From Duganella sp. CF517 (GTDB lineage Bacteria > Pseudomonadota > Gammaproteobacteria > Burkholderiales > Burkholderiaceae_D), in the NCBI RefSeq assembly GCF_900110275.1, contig NZ_FODC01000001.1:248001-312000 (forward strand): a stretch of DNA of 64,000 nt. Reading direction: 5' to 3'. Below, piece after piece: positions 37,285-49,086 of this stretch (position 1 is its first letter; each line of letters starts with the position of its first letter). Below the pieces are notes generated by a model. That model had not been told where the DNA came from and searched no databases. It was given only the letters and a program-made list of their open reading frames with translations. The translations under genes and the position numbers were made by a program.

Positions 37285-38124
37285 TCACAGGCTGGCCTGC
37301 AGCGTCATCCATGCCGACAACGTCGCGCCCGGCTGCAAGTCGCGCAAGCCGTGAGCGGAGACGCCGTCGCCACGCAGCTGGTGGGCGTTGGGAATGTGCG
37401 TGACCGGCTCGATCGCGATGAAGCCGCTGTCGGCGGGACGATAACATTGCAAATAGCCGCAGGCCGGATCGGCGCTGATCAACAGTTTGTAGCCGGGGTA
37501 GGACAGCAATGCGCGACCGCACCAGCCCGTGAAGCAATTGTTGACGCGCCAGCCGCCGACGGCGATGTCGTCCGGCGCGAGCTGCGCGCGGAATCCCAAC
37601 GGCAAATGGTCATCCGAGACATCCCACACGCCATCCCAGCCGGTACTCAGCACGGTATCGGCGCCGGCCGGAAAAAACGGATGAAATCCCAGGCCCGCCG
37701 GCATCGCCCGCCCGGCTAGATTGGTGACCGTCAATGTTTGCATCAGCCAGCTCCCGCCCAGGGCGATGGTCAGCGTCGCGCTGAAATCAAACGGCCATGC
37801 CGGCCCGGCGGCATGACGCAGGCCGAGCACGAGGTGCGCGGCGTTGCGCTCCAATACATGCCACGGCCGCTGCCAGCCCACGCCGTGCAGGCTGTGCGCC
37901 TCGCCTACGTGCGGTGTCAACGCCGGCTCGCCCGGCAACAGGCCCAGCGCGATGCGGTTGGCGAACGGCACCAACGGAAAGCATGCGATGGCATCGACCC
38001 CGGTGTTGCCGGGAAAGGCCTGCAGCAGCGATCGCTGCCGCCAGCGCCAGTCGCCGATCGCCGCACCGATGGCGGGAAACACGGTCAGCGTGCTGTCGCC
38101 GCATTGAAGTTGAATCGCTTCCAA
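37285..38124 (-). CDS. Aldose 1-epimerase (mutarotase) family protein
   Basis: 279-residue galactose-mutarotase-like beta-sandwich protein interconverting sugar anomers. Recognisable elements are FPLVPFANRIALG (substrate-binding Asn-Arg), SLHGVGWQRPW with the first catalytic His, GLGFHPFFPAG with the second His, and IAIEPVTHIPNA with the Glu base. The frame begins at a TTG (38124) with AGGTG five bases upstream; no ATG or GTG lies near the true N-terminus. It is shorter than GalM (about 340) and nearer to YeaD/YphB-like epimerases. It is monocistronic and antisense to its neighbours. Sugar specificity is unknown. Confidence 0.85.
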   Translation of the reverse strand: MEAIQLQCGDSTLTVFPAIGAAIGDWRWRQRSLLQAFPGNTGVDAIACFPLVPFANRIALGLLPGEPALTPHVGEAHSLHGVGWQRPWHVLERNAAHLVLGLRHAAGPAWPFDFSATLTIALGGSWLMQTLTVTNLAGRAMPAGLGFHPFFPAGADTVLSTGWDGVWDVSDDHLPLGFRAQLAPDDIAVGGWRVNNCFTGWCGRALLSYPGYKLLISADPACGYLQCYRPADSGFIAIEPVTHIPNAHQLRGDGVSAHGLRDLQPGATLSAWMTLQASL

Positions 38125-38226
38125 TTAACACCTGTACCAATCATGTTATAAGCGGGCCGATTATACGGTGGGCCAGTCTCGTCCAGCTATGCCGCTTTGC
38201 CATGCTCGGGTAACGAAAATCGTATA

Positions 38227-38250
38227 GGTCGGACGCGCACTACGCCGACC
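38227..38250. repeat. Degenerate REP-like hairpin
   Basis: TAGGTCGG...CCGACC with a 6-bp stem resembles the palindrome at 14555-14580 in its TAGGTCGGA lead. It lies in the 320-base gap between the epimerase and guaA, where otherwise only the guaA terminator was recognised. Confidence 0.4.
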
Positions 38251-38369
38251 GATTCAAGTGTCGCACCAAGTTTCTGACGCGGCTGCTGGTTCCCCGCCGT
38301 ACTAGCATAACCACTCGTGAAACCGGCTGCTCGCCAATGTTCGGACTTGCTCCCTTTGCCATCGCCCAT

Positions 38370-38394
38370 AAAAAAGCCCCTGAAAATCAGGGGC
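38370..38394 (-). terminator. Terminator of guaBA
   Basis: A perfect 8-bp stem GCCCCTGA / TCAGGGGC with a 3-base loop, followed on the minus strand by U5 or more. It lies 50 bases beyond the guaA stop. Confidence 0.88.
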
Positions 38395-38444
38395 TTAATC
38401 TCATCCCGTTTAGCCGGCGTTGCCAGCGGCTGCCGAGCTAAAAA

Positions 38445-40055
<1,611 letters not shown>

Positions 40056-40121
40056 GGATATCTACAGAAGAGGTCTGGAATGGAACAACGCCGGCGTGCT
40101 AGCCGGCGTTGCAAGGACTGC

Positions 40122-41649
<1,528 letters not shown>

Positions 41650-41717
41650 GAACTTCGACGCCGCCCCGCCGCGGCCCCCGCCACGTCGCGCGGGCGTTCT
41701 TCAAACACATAGCATGG

Positions 41718-41734
41718 AAATATTGTAAATATTT
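41718..41734. promoter_or_regulatory. AT-rich inverted repeat upstream of the PEP-CTERM-like gene
   Basis: AAATATT-GTA-AATATTT is a perfect 7-bp inverted repeat, 124 bases before the next start and in the divergent gap shared with guaB. It could be an operator for the exported-protein gene. A weak promoter (TTGCAT, 15 bases, TATAGT at 41758-41784) lies downstream. Confidence 0.4.
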
Positions 41735-41857
41735 CTAGAATGTGATGTTTGGTTAGATTGCATGTTTAACATTCTGTGTATAGTGCCGGCGGCTCTTGGT
41801 TTTTTAATATCGCCAGCGAGTCGCTCCACTTATTTCAACCACCATTCAGGAGTACAC

Positions 41858-42571
41858 GTGAACAAGACGATTTTGAAGTTGCTGTCGGCGGCCGCGCTGG
41901 TCGCCACCGTCGCCGCGCCGGCTGTCGCCGCCACCGCCCACGGCCGCGATGTCGACGTAACGATCGAGGGCTTTACGCCGGTGTCGAGCACCGGCAATAC
42001 CTTCACCTTTTCCGGCGGCCGCTACGATGAAGACGGCATTCCAAGCAATACGTCATATAAGCAGCTCTTCCTGATCGATGCGCACGCCGGCAAGGCGCTG
42101 ACGGGCAAAATGAGCTTCACGATGGACGTCGAATACGAATTCGGCACCGACCCGAACCCGTGGCCGCACACCGGCAACTACAGCGCCTATGCCCGGGCCA
42201 GCTTCGACGTGCTGTCGCCGAACTGCGGCACCTGCGGACCTTTCGACGCCGAACTGCTGGGCAATGCACAGGGTGCCAACACCACCATCATCACGTCGCC
42301 GACCAACGGCAAGTTGTCGTTCGCCTCCAACGCATCCGCCGCCAGCGGCAGCTACGACAGGCTGTTCGCCTACATGTTCTACGACATGGCGCTGGACCCG
42401 GCCTATGGCTCGTTCAACATCACCGCGCTGACCGTGTCCTTCGAGGCGGTGGACGCGGCGAGCCCGGTGCCGGAACTGCCGCCGTTCGCCATGATGGGCG
42501 CGGGCTTGGCGGCCCTGGGCCTTTGCGCGCGCTACAAAGGCCGCAAGAAGACTGCCGCCATCGCGGCGTAA
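41858..42571 (+). CDS. PEP-CTERM-like exported protein
   Basis: 237 residues from GTG 41858, which has CAGGAG six bases upstream; the open frame extends 96 bases further without a good site. The signal peptide MNKTILKLLSAAALVATVAAPAVAA is followed by a beta-rich, Thr/Ser/Gly-rich body with one close Cys pair (NCGTCGPF). The C-terminus is VPELPPFAMMGAGLAALGL then ARYKGRKK: a proline motif, transmembrane helix and basic tail, that is a PEP-CTERM-type sorting signal in the VPELP variant. It is probably processed by exosortase and displayed or exported with exopolysaccharide. The body matches no family I recognise. Confidence 0.8.
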   Translation: MNKTILKLLSAAALVATVAAPAVAATAHGRDVDVTIEGFTPVSSTGNTFTFSGGRYDEDGIPSNTSYKQLFLIDAHAGKALTGKMSFTMDVEYEFGTDPNPWPHTGNYSAYARASFDVLSPNCGTCGPFDAELLGNAQGANTTIITSPTNGKLSFASNASAASGSYDRLFAYMFYDMALDPAYGSFNITALTVSFEAVDAASPVPELPPFAMMGAGLAALGLCARYKGRKKTAAIAA

Positions 42572-42606
42572 TGCGCTGGCTGGCGTAACCCGCCGGAACT
42601 AAAAAG

Positions 42607-42630
42607 GGGCGTCGGCGCCTGCCGACGCCC
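42607..42630. terminator. Strong hairpin after the PEP-CTERM-like gene
   Basis: GGGCGTCGGC-GCCT-GCCGACGCCC is a perfect 10-bp GC stem, 35 bases after the stop. It has no plus-strand U-tract (A5 precedes it), so termination would be imperfect on the plus strand. Confidence 0.55.
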
Positions 42631-42717
42631 ATGCGCCCTGCCCGAGCCTCATGCGAGATCGGTTGACACCCGCACCGAATCATGGCGAAATCAGCTCCAA
42701 CGTTACCGGAGCGCACC

Positions 42718-43275
42718 ATGGATCACTTCCGCAGCACTCGCCGGGCGCGCCCGCCGCTCGCACAATCCGTCCTATTGCTGGCGCTGCTGGCGCTGCTGGC
42801 GCTGGGCCTGCCGCGCGCGGCCCTCGCACAGTACATCTGGATCGATGACAAGGGCGTCAAACAATTGTCGGACCGCCCGCCCCCGCCGTCGGTACCCGCA
42901 AAGCGCATTTTGAAAGCGCCGGGCAAGGTCCCGTTCAACCCCAACGCCGCGCCGTTGGACGTCGATGAGCCGCCCGCCGCTGTTCCGTCCGCCGACGCCG
43001 GGGCCAAGCCCGCCCCCACCCTGGCACAGCGTAACGAAGCCTTCAACAAACGCCGCGCCGACGCCGAAGCCGCCGAGCGCAAAAGCGCCGAGGAGGCCCG
43101 GCAAAAGGCCGACACCGCCGCCAATTGCGAGGCCGCCCGGCAAAACCAGCGGGCGCTGGAGCAAGGCATGCGCATGGTCAATGTCGATAAAAACGGCGAG
43201 CGGGCCATCATGACCGACGCCGAGCGCGCCGAATTGGGCAAAAAGAATCAAAAAGTGTTGGCTGGCTGCCAATAA
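42718..43275 (+). CDS. DUF4124-domain periplasmic protein
   Basis: 185 residues from ATG 42718 with CGGAG seven bases upstream. After a signal peptide ending ALA comes the DUF4124 motif: QYIWIDDKGVKQLSDRPPPPSVP. A proline/alanine-rich linker and an alanine-, lysine- and glutamate-rich coiled-coil segment (about 105-150: RNEAFNKRRADAEAAERK) follow, with Cys at NCEAAR and the terminal CQ. The function of DUF4124 proteins is unknown. They commonly lie between rnfH and guaB in Betaproteobacteria, which fits its position beside guaB. Confidence 0.85.
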   Translation: MDHFRSTRRARPPLAQSVLLLALLALLALGLPRAALAQYIWIDDKGVKQLSDRPPPPSVPAKRILKAPGKVPFNPNAAPLDVDEPPAAVPSADAGAKPAPTLAQRNEAFNKRRADAEAAERKSAEEARQKADTAANCEAARQNQRALEQGMRMVNVDKNGERAIMTDAERAELGKKNQKVLAGCQ

Positions 43276-43349
43276 GCACTGCCCTGCCTCTCCCTTTGGA
43301 CATAAGCTGCCGTATGATATCGCTATCACTACCACTATAAGTATTACTG

Positions 43350-44378
43350 ATGACGAAATCACAAGCGGGCAGGAGCCGGGCCAGCGGCCGCATCACCCTG
43401 GCGATGGTGGCCAAACACGCCGGCGTGGCGACGATGACCGCGTCGCGCGCCATCACCCAGCCGGACATGGTGTCGCAGGCGCTGCGCGACCGCGTCGACA
43501 AGGCAGTGATCGAACTGGGCTACGTGCCCAACCGCGCCGCGCGCGCGCTGGCCTCGTCGCAGTCGAAGGTGATCGCCGTGCTGGTGCCGTCGCTGTCGAA
43601 CGCCGTGTTCACCGAAGTGCTGGCCGGCATCCAGGACGCGCTCGACGCCGACGACTACCAGATCCTGATCGGCAACACCCGCTATTCCGACCAGGAAGAG
43701 GAAAAACTGATCGGCACCTACCTGCAATCGAATCCCGACGGCATGCTGTTGTCGGGGCTGTCGCACAGCGACCGGGTGCAGCAGATCCTGACCAACTCGC
43801 GCGTGCCGGTGGTGTCGATGATGGACATGTCCACCGACCCGGCCCAGCTGACCGTGGGCTTCTCCCAGTTCCAGGCCGGCCAGGCGATGACGCGCTATCT
43901 GCTCGACAAGGGCCACAAGCGCATCGGCTTCATCGGCGCCCAGCTCGACGAGCGCACCTTGCGCCGCGCCGAGGGCTACCGCCAGGCCATGAACGAAGCC
44001 GGCCTGGCCGACGTCCGGCTGGAGGTCATGGTCGCCGAGCCGTCGACCATCGCGCTGGGCGCCGAGCTGTTGGGCCGCATGCTGGCGCAGGCGCCCGACT
44101 GCGACGCCATCTTCTGCTGCAATGACGACTTGGCGCACGGCGCCATCTATCAATGCCAGCGGCGCGGCATCTCGGTGCCGACCCAGCTGGCGATCTGCGG
44201 CTTCAACGACCTGCCGGCGTCGGCCTGGATGAATCCGTCGCTGACGACGATCGGCACGCCGCGCTACCGCATCGGCTTCGAGGCGGCCACCTTGCTGCGC
44301 GCGGTCATCAAAGGCGAGGCGCCGCCCAACCGCCAGATCGACCTGGGATTCACGCTGATGGCCAGGGAAAGCGCCTGA
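43350..44378 (+). CDS. gntR: LacI-family regulator, gluconate-repressor type
   Basis: 342-residue repressor with an N-terminal LacI helix-turn-helix at about 16-65 (ITLAMVAKHAGVATMTASRAI, RVDKAVIELGYVPNRAARALAS). A periplasmic-binding-protein-like effector domain follows (VIAVLVPSLSNAVFTEVLAGI, GHKRIGFIGAQ, DAIFCCNDDLAHGA, LAICGFNDLPASAWMNPSLTTI). The next gene is gluconokinase, preceded by a palindrome like the E. coli GntR operator, so gluconate or 6-phosphogluconate is the likely effector. The paired-gene inference supports the gntR name. Confidence 0.82.
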   Translation: MTKSQAGRSRASGRITLAMVAKHAGVATMTASRAITQPDMVSQALRDRVDKAVIELGYVPNRAARALASSQSKVIAVLVPSLSNAVFTEVLAGIQDALDADDYQILIGNTRYSDQEEEKLIGTYLQSNPDGMLLSGLSHSDRVQQILTNSRVPVVSMMDMSTDPAQLTVGFSQFQAGQAMTRYLLDKGHKRIGFIGAQLDERTLRRAEGYRQAMNEAGLADVRLEVMVAEPSTIALGAELLGRMLAQAPDCDAIFCCNDDLAHGAIYQCQRRGISVPTQLAICGFNDLPASAWMNPSLTTIGTPRYRIGFEAATLLRAVIKGEAPPNRQIDLGFTLMARESA

Positions 44379-44452
44379 GCTTGGAGCGGCCAGCCGGCCG
44401 CGCCGTCGCGTCCACGCGCGCTCGCCTTGGTGCGGCGCACCATAGATTCTTG

Positions 44453-44480
44453 TTTACAAATCGCCGCAAAAGCTTACACT
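44453..44480 (+). promoter_or_regulatory. gntK promoter
   Basis: TTTACA (44453-44458), 16 bases, TACACT (44475-44480). The predicted start point is just upstream of the palindromic operator, the arrangement for simple repression. Confidence 0.5.
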
Positions 44481-44490
44481 ACAAACAATC

Positions 44491-44504
44491 TGTTAGCGCT
44501 AACA
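44491..44504. promoter_or_regulatory. Palindromic LacI/GntR-type operator
   Basis: TGTTAGCGCTAACA is a perfect 14-bp palindrome with a central CG, the geometry of LacI-family operators, and close to the TGTTACCGGTAACA form known for gluconate repressors. It lies 14 bases before the gluconokinase start. No second copy was seen upstream of the symporter gene. Confidence 0.8.
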
Positions 44505-44517
44505 TGCATCTACCACT

Positions 44518-45042
44518 ATGAGTAATCAAACAACGCAGGTCCGCTGGGTCGTCATGGGCGTGAGCGGCTGCGGCAAAAGCTCGGTCGGCCTACAACTGGC
44601 CAGCGCGCTGGGCGCGCCCTTCCTGGAAGGCGACACCTATCACTCATACGCCAACGTCGCCAAGATGTCGGCGGGCATGGCGTTGACCGACGACGACCGC
44701 GCCGACTGGCTGAAGGCGCTGCACGGCGAGATTGCCGCGGCGCGCGACCGCCAGTCCGGCCTGGTGCTGTCGTGCTCGGCCTTGAAACGCCGTTATCGCA
44801 ATCTGCTGCGCGGGGCCGACCCGCAACTGCGCTTCGCCCATCTGCACGGGCCGCGCGAGCTGATCGCCGCGCGCATGGCGGCGCGCCCCGGCCACTATAT
44901 GCCGACGTCGCTGCTGGACAGCCAGTTGGCGTCGCTGGAGCCGCTGCAGGCCGACGAAGCCGGCATCGTGCTCGACATCAGCAAGGAGCCGGCGGAACTG
45001 GTGCGGGAGATCTTACAAACCTATAAGCAGGAGACACGATGA
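44518..45042 (+). CDS. gntK: Gluconokinase
   Basis: 174-residue P-loop kinase phosphorylating gluconate to 6-phosphogluconate with ATP. Walker A is GVSGCGKSS (about 14-22). The gluconate-binding segments are FLEGDTYHSYANVAKMSAGMALTDDDRADWL and SCSALKRRYRNLLR. GHYMPTSLLDSQLASLEPL is the family C-terminal signature. Length is normal. It stands immediately downstream of the LacI-type repressor gene with its own promoter and operator. It supplies the Entner-Doudoroff or pentose-phosphate entry point for gluconate. Confidence 0.96.
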   Translation: MSNQTTQVRWVVMGVSGCGKSSVGLQLASALGAPFLEGDTYHSYANVAKMSAGMALTDDDRADWLKALHGEIAAARDRQSGLVLSCSALKRRYRNLLRGADPQLRFAHLHGPRELIAARMAARPGHYMPTSLLDSQLASLEPLQADEAGIVLDISKEPAELVREILQTYKQETR

Positions 45043-45104
45043 CAGCCACCATAGTTACCGCTACCAAGATTACCGCCCAACTCGCGCCGCCCGCCCCCGG
45101 CTGA
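45039..45104 (+). CDS. 21-residue ORF overlapping the gntK end
   Basis: ATG 45039 overlaps the gntK stop (ATGA) and has AGGAG six bases upstream, a textbook coupled start, yet the frame closes after 21 codons (MTATIVTATKITAQLAPPAPG). Either it is a small peptide or the stump of a gene deleted between gntK and the terminator at 45204. Codons 1-13 look ordinary. No family is recognised. Confidence 0.35.
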   Translation: MTATIVTATKITAQLAPPAPG

Positions 45105-45203
45105 CGGCCGCACACCGAGCTCTCTCGGGGTGGCGTCTCCCGCCACGCTGGATCGTGCAAGTGCATGCGCGCGCGAGTACGGTCCCGGCGTTCCGCCCCG
45201 TTC

Positions 45204-45236
45204 GGGCAGTGGAGTTCCGGCTTCACTGCCTGTTTT
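45204..45236 (+). terminator. Terminator after gntK
   Basis: A stem GGCAGTG...CACTGCC, extended by a G-U and two more pairs to about 10 bp with loop TTCCGG, followed by TGTTTTT. It separates gntK from the symporter gene. Confidence 0.82.
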
Positions 45237-45293
45237 TACATGTGCAAGAACCGACGGCATTAGACTGTCGGGTATCGTTAAAACAAGGCGACT

Positions 45294-46640
45294 GTGAATA
45301 AACAACTGACCTGGCGCGAAAAGATCAGCTACGGCATCGCCGATATGGGCTTCAATTTTTATTGGACCAATATCGCGACGTTCCTGCTGATCTACTACAC
45401 CGACGTCTTCGGCATTTCGGCCGGCGCGGCGGCGTCGATGATGTTTACGATCAAAATCATCAACGCCTTCACCGACCCGATGATCGGCGCCGCCGCCGAC
45501 CGCACCAGCACCCGCTTCGGCAAATTCCGCCCCTATCTGGTCTGGGTGCCGGTGCCGCTGGCTTGCGCGGCCATCCTCACCTACACCACGCCGGACCTGG
45601 GCCACGACGGCAAGATCGTCTGGGCCTACGCCACGTACCTGCTGATGATGGTCTGCTACACCTGCATCAACATCCCCTACAACGCGCTGTCGGGCGTGTT
45701 GTCGGCCGATCCGCAGGAGCGCTCCACCGTCAACGGCCTGCGCTTCATCTTCGCCTTCGCCGGCGGCACCCTGGTCACCGCCGCCACGCCGGCGATGGTG
45801 TCGTGGCTGGGCGCAGGCGACGACAAGCTGGGATGGCAGCTGACGATGCTGGTGTGGAGCATATTCGCCTCCGGCCTGTTCGTGCTGACGTTCCTGAACA
45901 CGCGCGAGCGCATCGCGCCGGCGCCGTCGCAGAAATCCAACGTCGCGCAGGACATCCGCGACCTGTCGCAGAACCGGCCGTGGGTGGCGCTGTTCTTCCT
46001 GGCGCTGATCATCATGATCACCATCACCTTGCGCACCACCAGCGCGGCCTACTACTTCAAATATGTGGTGGGACGCCCCGAGCTGATGCAGGGCTTCGTG
46101 CCGGCGTATATGATCTCGGCCGCCGTCGGCGCCTCGATCACGCCCTTCCTGACGCGCTTCGTCGACAAGAAGAAGCTGATGATGATTTTGATGAGCGTGA
46201 CCGCCGTGCTGTCGTCGGCCTTCTTCTTCGTGCCCAAGGACCAGGTCACGTTGATGTTCGCGCTGCAGATCGGCATGGGCCTGGCGCTGGGACCGAAGTC
46301 GCCGCTGGCCTTCTCGATGTACGCCGACACGGCCGATTACAACGAATGGCGCACCGGCCGCCGCGCCACCGCGATGACCTTCGCCGCCGCCACGTTCTCG
46401 CAAAAGCTCGGCACCGCGATCGCGGTGGCCGTCATCGGCTCGCTGTTCACGCAGCTGGGGTATGTCGCCAACGCGGCGCAGTCGGCCGGTTCGCAGGCCG
46501 GCATCGTCTGGTTGATGTCGTTCATTCCGGCCGCCTTCGCGGCGCTGGCCGTGGTGGTCATGTTCTTCTATAACCTCGATAACACCAAGCTGGTTCAGAT
46601 CCAGGCCGAGCTGGAAGAACGCAAAGCCAAACCCGCATAA
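45294..46640 (+). CDS. GPH-family sugar/cation symporter (MFS)
   Basis: 448-residue inner-membrane transporter from GTG 45294 (AAGG upstream). About 12 membrane segments are visible. The glycoside-pentoside-hexuronide signatures are KISYGIADMGFNFYW at the N-terminus, INAFTDPMIGAAADRT with the conserved Asp, TRFGKFRPYLVW, CINIPYNALSGVLSADPQERSTVNGLR and YADTADYNEWRTGRRATAM. It is followed 37 bases later by a GH94 phosphorylase, so it should import a disaccharide or aldonic-acid disaccharide. Cellobionate is my preferred substrate given the gluconokinase neighbour. The MelB family normally couples to Na+ or H+. Confidence 0.9.
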   Translation: MNKQLTWREKISYGIADMGFNFYWTNIATFLLIYYTDVFGISAGAAASMMFTIKIINAFTDPMIGAAADRTSTRFGKFRPYLVWVPVPLACAAILTYTTPDLGHDGKIVWAYATYLLMMVCYTCINIPYNALSGVLSADPQERSTVNGLRFIFAFAGGTLVTAATPAMVSWLGAGDDKLGWQLTMLVWSIFASGLFVLTFLNTRERIAPAPSQKSNVAQDIRDLSQNRPWVALFFLALIIMITITLRTTSAAYYFKYVVGRPELMQGFVPAYMISAAVGASITPFLTRFVDKKKLMMILMSVTAVLSSAFFFVPKDQVTLMFALQIGMGLALGPKSPLAFSMYADTADYNEWRTGRRATAMTFAAATFSQKLGTAIAVAVIGSLFTQLGYVANAAQSAGSQAGIVWLMSFIPAAFAALAVVVMFFYNLDNTKLVQIQAELEERKAKPA

Positions 46641-46677
46641 CCCCGCATTCAATTCAGCTTAATACGGAGACCGTCTC

Positions 46678-49059
46678 ATGCTACGCCCAACCCACAATGG
46701 CGACCGCTTCGAACTGACCAGCGCCACGGCCATGCCGCGCGCCGCCGGCTTCCTGTGGAACCAGAAAATGATGATCCAGGTGACCTGCCGTGGCTACGCC
46801 GTCGCCCAGTACATGCAGCCGGAACCCGCCAAGTACGCCTACGCGCCGAACCTGGAGGCCAAGACCTTCATGCAGCCGGAGCAGAACTACTACGCCCACC
46901 ACCCGGGCCGCTTCTTCTACATCAAGGACGAGGAAACCGGCGAGCTGTTCTCGGCGCCGTATGAGCCGGTGCGCACGCCGGTCGACAGCTTCACTTTCTC
47001 GGTCGGCAAAAGCGACATCGAATGGACCATCGAGTATTTGGGCCTGCGCATCGAACTGACGTTGAGCATCCCGACCAGCGACGTGGTGGAACTGTGGTCG
47101 CTGCGCGTGACCAATCTGTCCGGCCGCGCGCGCAAGCTCAGTGTCTACCCCTACTTCCCGATCGGTTACATGTCGTGGATGAACCAGTCGGGCGAGTATC
47201 GCGCCGACCTGGGGGGCGTGGTGGCGAGCAGCGTGACGCCGTATCAGAAGGTCACCGACTACTTCAAGCAAAAGGATTTCAAGGACAAGACCTACTTCCT
47301 GTGCGAGCAGGCGCCAGTGGCGTGGGAAGTGCAGCAGCAGGCGTTCGAAGGCGAAGGCGGCCTGCATTATCCGAGCGCGATCCAGGAACCGTTGCTGGCC
47401 AACGGCGACGCCCGGTACGAGACGCCGGCCGCCGTGGTCCAGTACCGCCTGGAACTCGCGCAAGGCCAGTCGCACGACTACCGCTTCATCTTCGGCCCCG
47501 CCTTCGACGACGCCGAAATCATCGCCATGCGCGAAAAATACCTGGGCGCCGCCGCCTTCGACAACGCGCGCAAGGACTACGCCGACTACATCGCCGGCGG
47601 ACGCGGATGCCTGCGCATCGAGACGCCCGACAAGGAGCTCGATAACTTCGTCAACAACTGGCTGCCGCGCCAGGTGTTCTACCACGGCGACGTCAATCGC
47701 CTCAGCACCGATCCGCAGACCCGCAACTACCTGCAGGACAATATGGGCATGAGCTTCATCAAGCCCGGTGTGATGCGCGCGGCTTTCCTGCATGCGCTGT
47801 CGCAGCAGGAAGCCAGCGGCGCGATGCCGGACGGGATCCTGCTGGCCGAAGGCGCGGAGCTCAAATACATCAACCAGGTGCCGCACACCGACCATTGCGT
47901 GTGGCTGCCCGTGGCGCTCAAGGTGTACCTGGACGAAACCGGCGACTACGACATCCTCAACGAGGACGTCGTCGGCCACGACAGCGGCGTCGCCATCACC
48001 GTCTCCGAGCGCATGAGCAGCGCGATGGACTGGCTGCTGCAGGCGCGCGACAAGCGCGGTTTGAGCTACATCGCCCAGGGCGACTGGTGCGATCCGATGA
48101 ACATGGTCGGCTACAAGGGGCGCGGCGTGTCGGGCTGGCTGACGGTGGCCACCGCCTACGCGCTCAACCTGTGGGCCGATATCTGCGAGAAGAGCGGCGC
48201 CGCCAACGCCTCGCTGGCGGAAAGCGCGAAGCACTTCCGCGCCGGCGCGGTGGCGGTCAACCGCGCCGCCAACGAGCACCTGTGGGACGGCGACTGGTAC
48301 GCGCGCGGCATCACCGACGACAACGTCACCTTCGGCATCAGCAAGGACAAGGAAGGCCGCATCTATCTGAACCCGCAGGCCTGGGCGATGCTGGGCGGCG
48401 CCGCCGACGCGGACAAGCGCGCGGCGATGATGGCGCAGGTCGAGGAGCAGCTGGACACGCCGTACGGCGTGGCGATGTTCGCGCCGCCGTACAGCGCCAT
48501 GCGCGACGACGTCGGCCGCGTGACGCAAAAGCACCCCGGTTCGGCGGAGAACGGCGCGGTCTACAACCACGCCTCGATTTTCTACATCTATAGCCTGTAC
48601 ACGGTCGGCGAAGGCGACCGCGCCTACAAGCTGCTGCGCCAGATGATCCCCGGCCCGAGCGAGGCCGATTACCTGCAGCGCGGCCAGCTGCCGGTGTTCA
48701 TCCCGAATTACTATCGCGGCGCCTACCACCAGTATCCGCGCACGGCCGGCCGCTCCAGCCAGTTGTTCAACACCGGCACCGTGTCGTGGGCCTACCGCTG
48801 CTTCATCGAGGGCCTGTGCGGTTTGAAGGGTGACACCGACGGTTTGCTGGTCGCTCCGCAGCTGCCCAAGCACTGGGACGGCATCAAGGTCACCCGCCAG
48901 TTCCGCTACGCCACGTTCGAGGTATCGATCCGCCGCGCCGATGTCGGTGAAATTCAGGTCGCGCTGGACGGAAAACGATTGCCTGAACCGCGCGTGACCG
49001 GTATCGTTGCGGGTGGCGTATACGCGCTCGAGGTTTTAATCCCGCGCGCCGACCTATAA
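46678..49059 (+). CDS. GH94 phosphorylase, probably cellobionic acid phosphorylase
   Basis: 793-residue cytosolic enzyme with no signal peptide. The GH94 architecture is an N-terminal beta-sandwich (about 1-270), a helical linker, an (alpha/alpha)6 barrel and a C-terminal jelly roll. The catalytic acid is Asp469 in [11 protein letters not shown]. The motif [19 protein letters not shown] carries Arg614 and Lys618; an Arg and a Lys four residues apart at this place are, as I recall, the gluconate-carboxylate ligands of the Saccharophagus cellobionic acid phosphorylase. With gluconokinase and a GPH symporter beside it, phosphorolysis of cellobionate to glucose-1-phosphate and gluconate is likely. 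Plain cellobiose phosphorylase is the alternative. Confidence 0.87.
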   Translation: MLRPTHNGDRFELTSATAMPRAAGFLWNQKMMIQVTCRGYAVAQYMQPEPAKYAYAPNLEAKTFMQPEQNYYAHHPGRFFYIKDEETGELFSAPYEPVRTPVDSFTFSVGKSDIEWTIEYLGLRIELTLSIPTSDVVELWSLRVTNLSGRARKLSVYPYFPIGYMSWMNQSGEYRADLGGVVASSVTPYQKVTDYFKQKDFKDKTYFLCEQAPVAWEVQQQAFEGEGGLHYPSAIQEPLLANGDARYETPAAVVQYRLELAQGQSHDYRFIFGPAFDDAEIIAMREKYLGAAAFDNARKDYADYIAGGRGCLRIETPDKELDNFVNNWLPRQVFYHGDVNRLSTDPQTRNYLQDNMGMSFIKPGVMRAAFLHALSQQEASGAMPDGILLAEGAELKYINQVPHTDHCVWLPVALKVYLDETGDYDILNEDVVGHDSGVAITVSERMSSAMDWLLQARDKRGLSYIAQGDWCDPMNMVGYKGRGVSGWLTVATAYALNLWADICEKSGAANASLAESAKHFRAGAVAVNRAANEHLWDGDWYARGITDDNVTFGISKDKEGRIYLNPQAWAMLGGAADADKRAAMMAQVEEQLDTPYGVAMFAPPYSAMRDDVGRVTQKHPGSAENGAVYNHASIFYIYSLYTVGEGDRAYKLLRQMIPGPSEADYLQRGQLPVFIPNYYRGAYHQYPRTAGRSSQLFNTGTVSWAYRCFIEGLCGLKGDTDGLLVAPQLPKHWDGIKVTRQFRYATFEVSIRRADVGEIQVALDGKRLPEPRVTGIVAGGVYALEVLIPRADL

Positions 49060-49086
49060 ATCGAAATATAAGGACATAGCAATCGT

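Noticed and set aside
38187..38369. 60-codon minus-strand ORF between guaA and the epimerase
   Set aside because: It covers a REP-like hairpin and reaches the guaA terminator; no start signal or coding bias.
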